From assembly GCA_013397935.1 (NCBI GenBank), contig VZRN01003245.1:372001-436000 (forward strand): a stretch of 64,000 nt of DNA, written 5' to 3'. The notes beneath the pieces were generated by a model that saw nothing but the letters and a program-made list of their open reading frames with translations, did no database searches and had not been told where the DNA came from. Both the position numbers and the translations under genes were made by a program. Of this stretch, positions 40,189 through 51,400 are shown in pieces. This stretch comes from Dasyornis broadbenti (Eukaryota; Chordata; Aves; Passeriformes; Dasyornithidae). Every line of letters begins with the position of its first letter. Position 1 is the stretch's first letter.

Positions 40189-43100
40189 ATCATAGAATCA
40201 TAGAACAGTTTGGGTTGGAAGGAACTTTGAAGATCATCTAGTCAAAGTGAGCAGGAGGATCTTCAACTAAATCAGGTTACTCAGAGCACCTGGCCCTGAA
40301 TTTTTCCAGAGACGGGGAATTTACCACTACTTTGAGCAACCTGTTCCAGTATTTCACCACCTCATGGCAAAATATTTCTTCCTTATGCCTAGTCTAAGTC
40401 TACCCTCTTTCAGTTTAAAACTTTTTCCTTGCCCTATGGGAACAGGCCCTGTAAAAGCACTGTCTCCACCTTTCTTTACGAGCCCTGTTTAAGAACTGAA
40501 AAACTTCTCTAAGATTTCTCTGGAGCTTTCTCTTCTCCAGGCTGACCAACCCCAACTCTGTCAGACTTTCTTCACAGGAGAGGTGTTTCAGCCCTGTGAT
40601 GTTTTTCTTGGTTCTCCTCTGCTCCAACAGGTCCATGTGTTGTGCTCTGGGGGCTCCAGAGCTGAACACCAGGTAAGTTCTCACCAGAGCAGAGCAGAGG
40701 AACAGAATCCCCTCCCTTGCCCTGCTGGCCACACTGTTTTTGATGCAGCCCGGGACACGCTTGGCTTTCTGGGCTGTACGTGCATGTGGCTGGGTCATGT
40801 CCAGCCTCTCCTCTGCCAGCACCCCCAAGTTCTTCCCTCCAGGGCTGCTCTTGATCTGTTCATCCCCCAGCCTGTGTCGATAGTGGGTGTTGCCCTGATC
40901 CAGGTGCAGCATCTTGCACTTGGTGTTATTAAACTTCATGAAATTCCCATGGGACCTCTTCTAAAACTTGTCCAGGTCCCTCTGGATGGCATCTCATCCT
41001 TTGAGTGCGTTAGCTGCAAAACTCAGCTTGGTGTTGTCTGCAAACTTGCTGAGGTAACACTTGATCCCACTGTCTGTGTCATTAAAGAAGATATTAAACA
41101 ATACTGGTTCCATTATGGACCCCTGAGGGAACACTATCTTCTGGATGTGACCATCCAACTGATTCCCCATCAACTGAGCATTCAAATGCACCCATCAAAT
41201 ACATTCTTTCCAATTTACAGAGAAGGATGTTGTGGAGGGGGACCATCCCACAGGGATGTCAAAGGCCTACAGAAGTCTAGGTAGATGATGTCTGTAGCTC
41301 TTCTCTTGTCCACTGATGCTGTCACTCCGTCATAGAAGGCCACTGGGTTGGTCAGGTAAGGCTTGCCCCTGGCGAAGCCATGCTGGCTGGTTCTAATCAT
41401 TTCCCTGTTCTCCATGAGCTTTAGCACAGCTTCTAGGAGGATCTGTTGCATGACCTTCCAGGCACAGAGGTCCGGTTGACAGGTCAGTAGTTCCCAGGGT
41501 CCTCCTTTCAACCCTTTTTAAAATTAGGTGTAATGTTTCCCTTTCTCCAGTCATCAAGATCTTCACCTGACTGCCATGACTTTTCAAATATCACAGAGAG
41601 TGGCTTGACAACTCCATCAGCCAATTCCCTCAGGACTCTGGGATGCATCTTGTCAGGTCCCATAGAATTATGTATCAGGTTCTTCAGATGATCACAAACC
41701 AGATCTTTTCTTACAGTGGGAAGGACTTTGCTTCCCCAGTCCCCCTATCTGCTCAAGGGCCGTGGAAACAGATATTGCCAGTGAAGACTGAGGGCAGAAA
41801 ATTTGTTGAGTACCTCAGCCTTCTCCTCATCTGTTGTTACCTGTTTCGTCAGTCTTGTTCATAGAGGACAGTACACTTTATTTGACTTCCTTTTTCTTGC
41901 TGACACCCCTGTAGAAGCCCTTATGATTCTTTGCATCCCTTGTCAAGTTCAGCTCCAGCTGCACCTTTGCTTTCCTGACTTCATCCCTACATAACCCAGC
42001 AGTGTACCTACACTTTTTTGAGCATACCTGGCTGTCTTCCACTACCTGTGCATTTCCTTCCTGCCCTTTAGTTTGGGCAGCAGGTCTCAACTCAGCCACA
42101 CTGCTTTCTCGCCTTTATTTCACTTATGAAATTTATTCATTACTATTCATTTATGAATTCTTGCACCTGTGGTTTGCTAGATCTTCAACCCTATGGAAAG
42201 TGTCCTAAAAGATCTACCAGTCTATTCTGCTCCCTTGCCCCTGAGGACAATGTCCCAGGGGCTCCTATTAACTAATTCCTTGACTGGAGATTTGCTTTCC
42301 TAAAACTCAGTATCCTGGCTTTACTCTTTGCCTGACCCATATCCTTCAGGACTGTGAACTCCTGGTCTGGTGGGAGGAATCCCTGCCCATGGCAGAGGTG
42401 GTGGAGCTGAATGATCTTTATCCCTTTCAACACAAACCATTCTATGATTCTGTGATTCTTTGACCACCAAAGTGTAGGCTGCTTCCACTCTTGATGTCAG
42501 AGATTAGCTAGCTCACTTTTGTTGACAACCATCAGATCCAGTACTCCATCCTCTCTGGTAGGGCTGCCTATTATCTGGCTTAGGAAGTCATCCTCCATGC
42601 ACTCCAGGAGTCTTCTGGACTGTCTACAGCTCACCATGACAATTTTTCAGCAAATGTTGGAGTGACTGAAGTCTTCCAGCAGGACAAGAGCCTGTAAGTG
42701 CAATGCTTCCCACAGCTGAAGCAAGACGGCTTTGCCAATAGGCTCCCTTCGACCAGGTGGCCTGGAGCACACACCAACAGCCAGGCTCCCTTTGTTGCCT
42801 CAGTCTCCAATTCTTCCCCATAAGCTTTCCACCTGTTTGTGGCTGTTCTTCAGAAACAACTCTTCGCAGTATATCCATTTATTGATGTAGAGGGCAATGC
42901 TGCCACCCCTCCTCGCCTATCCCTTCTGAACAGTCTGTGATCACTGATAGCCACACTCCAGTCAGGGGATTCATGCCACCAAGCTTCAGCAGTGGCAAGT
43001 AGGTCTTAGCTCTCTAGAGGCACGGTGGCTTCCAGCTCCTGTCTGTTGCCCAAGCTGTGTGCATTGGGCTGTCAGCTGTGTCACCTTCTTAGAGGAATAA

Positions 43101-43230
43101 ATTTTTATTCCTTTGAGGTAGTTCACTGGTGTTTCTCTCTTGGCTTCTGTTACCTCAGGAGCCTCTGGCTCATCTTCTTAAGACTTCTGCTGTACTGCAG
43201 CGCAGCCAGCATGTCTCACTGCATTCTTAT
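40189..43230 (-). mobile_element. Long CR1 retrotransposon copy with decayed endonuclease and reverse transcriptase regions
   Basis: The 3' tail is at 40189 (plus-strand reading ATCATAGAATCATAGAACAG). Going up the element, a 174-codon frame at 40939-40415 encodes the C-terminal part of the CR1 reverse transcriptase (motifs KCKMLHLDQGN, NLGVLAEERLDMTQ, GCIKNSVASRAREGILFLCSALVRTYL). Further up are the catalytic box, here FADN (41044-41033) where active enzymes have FADD, the block QHGFARGK and IIYLDFCRP (within 41511-41215), and the start-of-RT block MHPRVLRELAD (about 41650-41615). Beyond 42600 the DNA resembles the endonuclease domain, including an equivalent of the NARSMGNKQEELEA block near 43070-43020. 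Reading frames are broken by many stops and shifts, so it is inactive. Only the extreme 5' part seems missing; the outer end at about 43230 is uncertain. It lies in the same orientation as ANGPT1 and is interrupted by a plus-strand CR1 tail. Confidence 0.9.
42361..42462 (+). mobile_element. Nested CR1 3' tail, plus strand, inside the long minus-strand CR1
   Basis: About 100 bases in the opposite orientation to the surrounding element. It reads CCTGGTCTGGTGGGAGG, then TGCCCATGGCAGAGG, GAATGATCTTTATCCC and finally CCATTCTATGATTCTGTG, which is the sense sequence of the CR1 3' end with its ATTCTATG-type tail. On both sides the minus-strand CR1 endonuclease-to-RT linker resumes. A heavily 5'-truncated younger copy therefore appears to have inserted into the older element. 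An inversion of tail sequence is a less likely alternative. Confidence 0.8.
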
Positions 43231-46200
43231 TTGATTCCATAACAAAGAAGGAGGAAACCTCTGTTTCTGCTTCACAATACTCACAGCCATTGTATATTGA
43301 AATATAAATGACTTTAATGCAGTTAAAGGTGGGAAATGATTAGCTGTGCATGGACAGTATATATAGGGATTTATGTGGATTAAGTTAATTTTTTTTAATT
43401 AAAGAATTCCATAAATATATTTACATCAGCTTTCAGTCAGAGAAATTGTTATATTTCATTTCTGCTTACATTTGGAGATACTGCATGAGCTGCCAGTGAG
43501 TTTCAGTCACTGAGATGATATAGCAACACTGGCATGGTTCCAGAAAGACCTCTGGTTAATGGGCATTGGATTGAATCTTTGCACTTCCAGTATTTAGACT
43601 TCATGGAAAATTATTGGACTGATAGTGTTGTTAAATAAAATAAAGTTATTTAAGCCAGATATTTATATATACACAGAGATGTTAAACATATTTTTTCATA
43701 TTATCCATTTTATACCATTGTTTGGTGAAAATATTTTCAAATCATAGAAAGTATACATACCACAGATATCATTCTGTCTGTTAATAGGATCTTACATGTA
43801 TATTTTCCCTGAAGTAGACTTGCAAGGTGAATTTCAAGCTTCCAAAGAAAAGTGAATTATTACAGGCTTTTTGCATTTTTGCACCATGTTTATTTTTTAA
43901 GTTATTCTTTATTTTTCATATTTGTCAAGAAAAATACTGGGGTCTAGGCACAGCACCGGGTCCCAAGGGAATCTGTGTTTATTTTTTCACTTTGTTACAG
44001 ATTTCCTATGTCTTCCATTGTACTTTTCCTTCCCCATTTGAGAGAAGATGAAATAGATAATTTGAAGGTTTACTGTGGTACAAATCACACAGAAGAAGCT
44101 AAGCAGATGGATCAAAAACCTTACAAGTCAGACTGATTCCCTGTTTTACTTAAAAAAACCTCAAGTGACACATGAAGAAAATATATTACTTACAGCAAAT
44201 GCATCACTGAAAATCTTGGGTAATAACACAGAACTACATCAATATTTAAAAATGAGATTTTGTACACCAAGGAAGCGACAATGGCCTATTTGTGTCCTGC
44301 TTCTGAAACAGCAATACTATGCGGAATATGTTTTTTATTAAAGATACATACAACCATCTGCTTCCATAAAAGTTGTACTCTCAAATAATACTTATTTTAC
44401 TACCTATTATAGGATTTTCAGCAGTACAATTTAAAAGACTGTACAGATATATATATTTTTCTCTACAGAAAGATGAGAATTTTTGCAAGAAATTCCATCA
44501 TTAGTTCAACAATTGTGATTAAATAAATCAATAACCTCCACCTTAAAAAAAATCTAAGATTCACATTACACCAAGGCTTCTGGCAGCAGACTACCTACCT
44601 GATTTGCCTAAGAAAACAGAGAGAAATAATACTATTGCTGAAACAAAATATACAAATTTTTAATCAAACAAGAGCTCCAAGTCCAATACTCAGTGAATTG
44701 AAAACTCTCTGCTACCAGGTCCCATAGAGTTTAACAACTCTTGGTTTACATTCAACAACTGATCTGGTTTCCCAAAGTAAAGCCTGGAGGCACACAGTAT
44801 TTTGGAAAGCTTGGAAACTGTTACCTAGATTTGCAGGAATTGGAAGACCATGACAGCAGTTTGAAGTGATTTGAATACCTGTTTGCAACAAATTTCATCA
44901 ACTTGTTGCCTCTGAGGACCCACACGTTTGACTCTTCCCTACATGACTATTATTCCCCTGTCAACTGATCTCTTGAGTGTTGCACTACTAATAATTCTAT
45001 GGTCTCTTTCACTTTCTCATAAGATTTTGTAATCATTTTCTCATGCTCGTTCCAATATAAAGTCTCTTCTTAATTCTAACTACCAAAGGTCAGCCACGGC
45101 CTTAAGTCCATGACTGACTCACAGAAGTTAGAATGTTCTCTGTCCATCATCAGTTTTCACCCATGCCTACATCAATCCCAAAGCCTTGCTCTCCTAAGCA
45201 ACATTGTCTCATCATTCAATCATATTTCTCCATGGAAAGGACCAAAGTTAGTGAATCATTGCAGCAGCATTTGTTTTGCAATAGCAAACTTTTCTAACTA
45301 AAAGAAGGACGAAACACCAGAATATACTGTCATAGGGAGGTGAGTGTCTATTAAACCTCTCTAATGGTTCTGATGTACAAATAGTTCAGCCAATTAAAAA
45401 GTGTAATTTCCTCATTTTTCACCCCTTGCTTTGCTTGGAAGTGTTTGTCCTGTATCATGAGTAGCAAAACCAGATGCATCTGCAGGCTGAAATTACTACT
45501 GTTCAAAATTCAGCATCAATATATCTGTTCTCCTAAACTAATATATAGGAGTATGAATTGTGGTGCCTGAAATACTAACACATGGTTATTTTTCCTGTTT
45601 AATTCTGGAGGATCTGAGGACATGGGTCAGAGCAGCAGTGTTTCATAGCTGTACAGCTCCTAAGAACATCAAACAATGTTAAGTGGGCTAGGCAGAGTCT
45701 ACACAGGAAAAGAGGAAAGGTTGTGTGTCTTTTAGGCTTCTCTTTCAACTCATGTTTTTATAGTTCTATAAATAATTCTTTATTAAATTAAGAAACATTG
45801 TACTAAATGGGAGATTTGCAAGATCTGGCTCTTCTTACTCCATGGAGATTTTACTTGCCACAGTGTAAGATGCAAAGAGACCAATAGAGATATTTTCATC
45901 ATATTTACAGAGAGTCTCTGTGTAATCATCTTGTGTAGATAAGAAACCTAAGGATGTTCTAAAAGAAATAAATCACTTAGATATTGTTATTAAAGATTTC
46001 ACATGGTGCAATATTGATTTTCCTAATTCAGTTATAATTTATCATTATACATTTACTGATCCAGTATCCACCTTCTCATCTCAACCTTCTTACCAGTCAT
46101 CATCTAGGATAAATAGATTTTATTCTGATTTCCCAGAAAACTTTTTGAAGCTATCTCATTTTGAAAGAGAAACGAGTATATTCAAACTTACATGTGTTCA

Positions 46201-46414
46201 GCATTACTCTTTTTAATAACAGATTCTTTAGACTAATAAAATGTAGTAAAGAGAATACAAACATCCCAGAGAAAAACCAGAACCCTTCTGAAATCACCAA
46301 CTGGGAGTTATCCAGATTGAATTGAACTTTGCATAATGTTGGGGCAGGATTTTAGAAGAACAACATGAAAATGATTTTTGATATTTTCTCAGGCAGATTT
46401 TATAATTTAATGGT

Positions 46415-46630
46415 TTCCCTTCCCTTCCCTTCCCTTCCCTTCCCTTCCNNNNNNNNNNNNNNNNNNNNNNNNNNNNNNNNNNNNNNNNNNNNNNNNNNNN
46501 NNNNNNNNNNNNNNNNNNNNNNNNNNNNNNNNNNNNNNNNNNNNNNNNNNNNNNNNNNNNNNNNNNNNNNNNNNNNNNNNNNNNNNNNNNNNNNNNNNNN
46601 NNNNNNNNNNNNNNNGCCCTGCCCTGCCCA
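46415..46630. repeat. Compound microsatellite (CCCTT)n and (CCCTG)n broken by a 167-base gap
   Basis: Six TTCCC units are visible up to 46448. N fills 46449-46615. On the other side, GCCCT units (three CCC runs) continue to about 46630, followed by C/T-rich sequence to about 46676. The unit therefore changes within the unsequenced part. On the minus strand, which is the sense strand of ANGPT1, this reads (AAGGG)n and (CAGGG)n with four or more GGG runs spaced by two bases, the pattern of a G-quadruplex-forming sequence. Apparent open frames spanning the gap are artefacts. Confidence 0.92.
46449..46615. other. Assembly gap (167 N)
   Basis: Gap inside the pentanucleotide array. The flanks differ in unit (CCCTT on the left, CCCTG on the right), so the missing bases contain the junction. 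True length is probably uncertain because such arrays collapse or fail in short-read assembly. Confidence 0.95.
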
Positions 46631-48297
46631 TTCTTTTACTCCCCTCCTCATCCCTCTTCCCTCTTGCCTTCCCTTTCTAGCATTTTGAAACAAAACAAGA
46701 CATTCTCTTGCTATTTTGCCATAAACGAACCCAGAGGTGTCCTGAAAAAGAAATCCTCTCTAAACATAAGCTTTAACATGCCAAAATTTCAACAGCCTTC
46801 CAATTTCTCAACAATACACTCTGTCCCTACTTAGTTCAGAATAAATAAGAGCAGAAAAGACCCTGGTTTTATTAGCAAATTCAGTCATTTTAATTCATCC
46901 CCTGAGTAATACTCCTGTTATTTCCTCTGATTTATCATAAATTTTTGAGCTATGTGTAATTGTCCTCCAACATTTTCCCTCGTTTGACAAGGACTTGTGC
47001 CATCTTTTCCTTATGAACATCATCTATGAACGTTTCAGATCCCATATCATTCACTTTTGTACTGTTGTTTTTATGTTTTGTGTAAATCTTTCTAGCATCT
47101 GTTTTGAGAAATTTCCTCTACTCATATTTACACCTTGCCTAAAGCTACCTCAGAATAGGTTCTCCACCTTTCCTGCTTTGGGGAAATGGCTTTCCGTGGG
47201 CAGTGCCAGGCACAGCACTGCTGGGGGCAGTAGGGGATGAAGCAATCCTTGGTGTGCAGTGGGACAGTCCTTGCTTTATGCAGGAGCTAAGCTCGTTTAG
47301 ATTGCTTCTAAATGCATTTTTTTCACTTCTACACCATTCGGTGCTGCACACCAACAAACCCCAGAGGGCAGGGGCACTACTCTGTGTCCCACCTGGGCAG
47401 TCCTGTCAGCAGAAAGAGTAAATTGCTCTCACCTCCATTCCTCTGGGTACCTGGGGCGAGGGAGGAATCAGCATTTTTGAGAATCATGTTACTTGAATTT
47501 AAAGATCTGATTACCAGCCCAGTATCACGTTATGGCTTGAATGTTTGGGTTTATAAGATATCTGTTTCTCTACCGAGTCTTATGCTAATTAGACATGCTG
47601 TAATAAATAATTGGATATTTTTATGGGTTTCATGTTCTTTTACTAGCATTGTACTGTCTGTTCAAATGAAGCAATGATTAAAAATAATGTAATTGACTAC
47701 TTAGGTCATCAATGGTTCTTGTGCCTTCAAGTTGTTTCTTCCTTATTCTTTTTTTTTTTCATATAAGCTGATTTAAGTTTCTTACATTCTTGTATTAAAA
47801 CAAAGTACGGGAAAAAAATATTATTGAGAAAAGTTTTTGTGTTTAATTTCCTCATTATAAGAGCCAGCATTCTGTTTTTCCTCTTTATGTACACTAAATT
47901 TTTAGTTGGGAAATATCAGGTAGTTTAACAGGATTTTTAGTCATTTATTCCCATGTCCATTGTTTCAGTCTTATGCTTCTGAGGTAGATATCCTTCAGGT
48001 TGTAATGAAGAATTCAAATCTTTTTTCTGTTCAATGAATTTTGAGTTCTGATGCAAAAAGTTATAAAACTTTTAGCAGTTCTACTAGCCAACACAATAGA
48101 TCCCTTTTTCTCAGATATGTTATATTTATGTTATCCTTCCATCACTGAGAAATCTGATTTCTGTTTTATTTTTACCCTCTTTATTAATTTTTGATGAAAA
48201 TCAGCATCACATTATTGTCCTTTCTCATATTTAACAATTGAACAATGAACAATATTTATCACTTAGCAGAGTCAAAAGAATTTCAATAAATTCTTAC

Positions 48298-48464
48298 CTG
48301 TAATTCTGCTTTTCATTTCCTATGTGAAATCTGTCATATTGTGAATATGCCCGGTTTCCTTCCCAGTCCATTAATTCAATTCTTAGAGAATATTGCCTCT
48401 GACTTGTAATTGCAAAGATAAATTCATTTCCCAGCCAATGTTCACCTGATGGGCTACCAAAACC
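48298..48464 (-). CDS. ANGPT1: ANGPT1 internal exon: central fibrinogen-like domain
   Basis: A 167-base exon, phase 0 at its start, encoding 55 codons plus two bases of an arginine codon completed in the next exon. It reads GFGSPSGEHWLGNEFIFAIT, then SQRQYSLRIELMDWEGNRAY and SQYDRFHIGNEKQNY. The segments WLGNE, LRIELMDWEGN and YDRFHIG are typical of the core beta-sheet region of fibrinogen-like domains, and the sequence as a whole matches ANGPT1 closely. Compared with the human protein as I remember it there are a few replacements (S for N, H for Y, S for M), none in a cysteine. The acceptor is a TTTTTTCTAG at 48474-48465 and the donor is CAG/GTAAGA at 48298/48297. No damage is visible. Confidence 0.97.
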
Positions 48465-51400
48465 CTAGAAAAAAGTTGGCAAAATAACTAGATGTAATTA
48501 TTGTAACTGGTAGAGCCTTTATACAATAATAAAACCATCATTATATTTTACCTGTACCTTCCAGTTACTGGTCATAGCTTTCTTTGCTCCAGTGTGACTG
48601 TCTCTAAAATGATTCTACTAATATGTACGATCTAGAATGTCATGCAGTTCAAATGGTGTTTGGAAGGGCAGTTGAGGCTATCAATTGGAAATAAATTTCC
48701 AGGTACATGATATTAATAGCATGAAGATGTATTTGCACATCATTCAGTGGGCATATTGGACATTGTCATATTCTATTATGTATTTCATACGGTGTTAAAC
48801 CTAGCTATCATTTCGACAATTAAGTCAAAAGAGAATTCTTCTGCACATTATAAAACATTAAAAAGACTCTAAATTAGCCTAGATGATCCTAAGACACAGT
48901 AGAGACTACTCTAAATTTATTTTTTGAAAACAAAAAACCCCCATCAGTAGTATATCTAAGGTAATCAGCTATCCTCACATTTCATCTATTCAGAAGGTCT
49001 TATTTCCAGTTAAGCAAACTATATAGTTTTCAAACATGGAAAAATAATAATGAAAGAAAAAGTATAATTAATTTTCAAAACCAATTCCTAGACATATGTT
49101 TTTATACATCTTCCAGGTTTTAAACTTGCTTCAATTGTAGTGAATATTTTACTACATTAAATTTAAGATTTTACTTAATGTCAATTTATTTACTGTATAT
49201 TAGAATAATTGTTCTTTTTAAACTGTTAGTTCATACCTGAGAACTCTTCACTCCATTTTACATTTTCCATTTTTTTCTCTCTAAACAGTAAGAATTATTT
49301 TAAATCATAATATTTACTTGTGAAAAACTATTGCAACATGACTGTGCTTATTCATATTTCTTATGATAGGAAAATGGGAACCAGAAATCTCCTGATTTGT
49401 TTACAGTGGTGTACTGGGGGTGTTTTAGAAGGTCCTGTGAAAATTTCCTTGTCAAATTAATTGAAAGATTGGATTATTTCCAGAAAGCACACATTTTTTA
49501 AAGGGGTTAAAATCAAGAGACTTCCTTGGGACTAAAGGTTAGGTAATGAGAAATGTGTCTGTGAGGCTCATTGGCAAGACATCGATCTTCTCTATATAAT
49601 GTTTCAGTCACTCCTAACATGAGATGAAAACACTGAAAGTAGAGCCCTGTCTCTTTTTTCTTTATTGTATTGCTGTGGCTCCAGTGCTGGTTATTTGGGT
49701 CTCTTGAGGATGAAATCCTGCCCCCTCAGAGGTCATGTGGTAGCACAGGTAGTACTCAGGCAATGCATAGGTATATCAACTGCAAACTTCTAAAGAAAAT
49801 TAATTTAAAAAATTTAGAAGATTAGAAGTCTGACTGGTCAAAAAAAGAATAAAAATGGAGGGAATTTATTTGTTGTTCCTAAGAGAATGACAGTAGAAAG
49901 TACTTTACTCAGGAATCATTTTTGTTTTCACTATCACGTCTGAGCATTTATTTGGTGACACACTGATAGTAAAGGCTGAGAAGACATGCCACATTTGGCT
50001 ATGCTGAACTGAGTACACTAACCTATATTTTGAATAAGCATGTCTGTCTTTTGGCTCAGACACCATCAAGAGACACCCATGGACAAAGTTCTTCATCTGC
50101 AAGAACTGAAATTCAGGATCCTATTAGTTGCATGTTATTTCACGATATCCTTTTTCTCCAGTAGAATATTTCCCATATAAATCTCTGTAAATACTGGTTG
50201 TAGATAATACTGGGGATATTCTGCTTTGGACACATCTGTCTTCCAGTGTGAGCTCCTGCTCCTCAAGCTTTCCCATTAAGATGCTTTCTGTTACCTCACA
50301 CCTACTGCTTTGATGGCATTCACATTCAAGCTACAAAAGCTTGCTCCTCACTTGTATAAACCCTGTCTGCAGCTGGCACACCCTTCTGTAGTTATCACTG
50401 TTTTCTCTGTTTCTCTCTGAGTGTCCCACCTGGCATCTCCTATTCTAGTAGCTCTGGCAGTGTCATACCAGAGCAGTCACTGGTTTTTCTCTGACATCTT
50501 TTACCACTGGTCACTGCCACTCATCTCAGAGTTAGGCAAAATATGCTCTGCATTGACTATTTGACGGGAAGTTTGTCTCCCTAAAATCCAGAAAGCAGAA
50601 GTGGAGCATAGTTGTTCAGATATCACTCAGATTAGGTTTGTTTGGAGTTTGTTTGGACATAGTTTGTCATTCACAGAAGATATTATTATTATTATTAATC
50701 TTTCTTTAAAAGAAGATCATCAAGAAATTCTTTCTCCCTTTTTCCCAGTGCAGGAAAGCTGAGGAGACTCCCCTTTGAACCGTTAATCTATCGAATTATA
50801 TGTGTCTTATCTCATTTAGATTACAGCCTTTCAGGATGTAATGCATGTAGATTTTTTAACATTATATGATCCCTTACATGTTCTATAGAAATTCCAGACA
50901 CCATATATAATTATTCTGAAGTAATAATTTTTATTCTTCACATTTTCACCTCCTTCTCCGTTTTTACATGCGTTATTACACTAAGATGAAAATCTATCAC
51001 TAAGTGGCTTGCTCTCTTGACCAGGGAAAATGAAACTGCAGCAACAGGGAACAAAAGAAATATAAAAAGAAATATTAAAAATTATAAGAAAATCCACCAC
51101 ATTAGTTATGAGAAATGGAATCCTACTAGCAGGGTCTACAATACTGAAACTCAGATTAGAAATGCCTAGAACAAGATCTTTTTCCTTGACAGAAGTAATT
51201 TCTTTTTTAACAAGCTACTTGCTTTTTTGAAAAGCAAATCAAGGAAGTAAGTGGGATATAAAACATCTCTCTGAAGCAAGGAATGTTCCAAAGGAGAAGC
51301 AGTGTACTTTATTAAACACCTAATATGGCTGTAGAGATATAAACAAACAAACAGGCACTCAAAGCTTTCATAGATCTAAACCAGAGAGGAGCAGTACATT

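Larger units (their letters stand above)
22506..48297 (-). other. ANGPT1: Large ANGPT1 intron (25.8 kb)
   Basis: Lies between the donor GTAAGA (starting at 48297, minus strand) and the acceptor before 22505. It carries most of the recognisable repeats of the window: a small gap and a pentanucleotide array near 23 kb, two minus-strand CR1 copies (33.5 kb and 40.2-43.2 kb), a nested plus-strand CR1 tail (42.4 kb), a 37-base diverged direct repeat near 30.2 and 30.6 kb, and a compound microsatellite with a gap at 46.4-46.6 kb. Between these I see only AT-rich intron sequence, apart from a notably less AT-rich patch at 36340-36640. No host exon is recognisable. Confidence 0.9.

Noticed and set aside
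40583..41284. A 233-codon plus-strand open frame, the longest in the window
   Set aside because: It is antisense to the CR1 reverse transcriptase region, whose minus-strand translation matches CR1; the plus frame is a shadow.
46365..46693. Open frames of about 100 codons on both strands across the gap
   Set aside because: Most of their length is N and the rest is pentanucleotide repeat.
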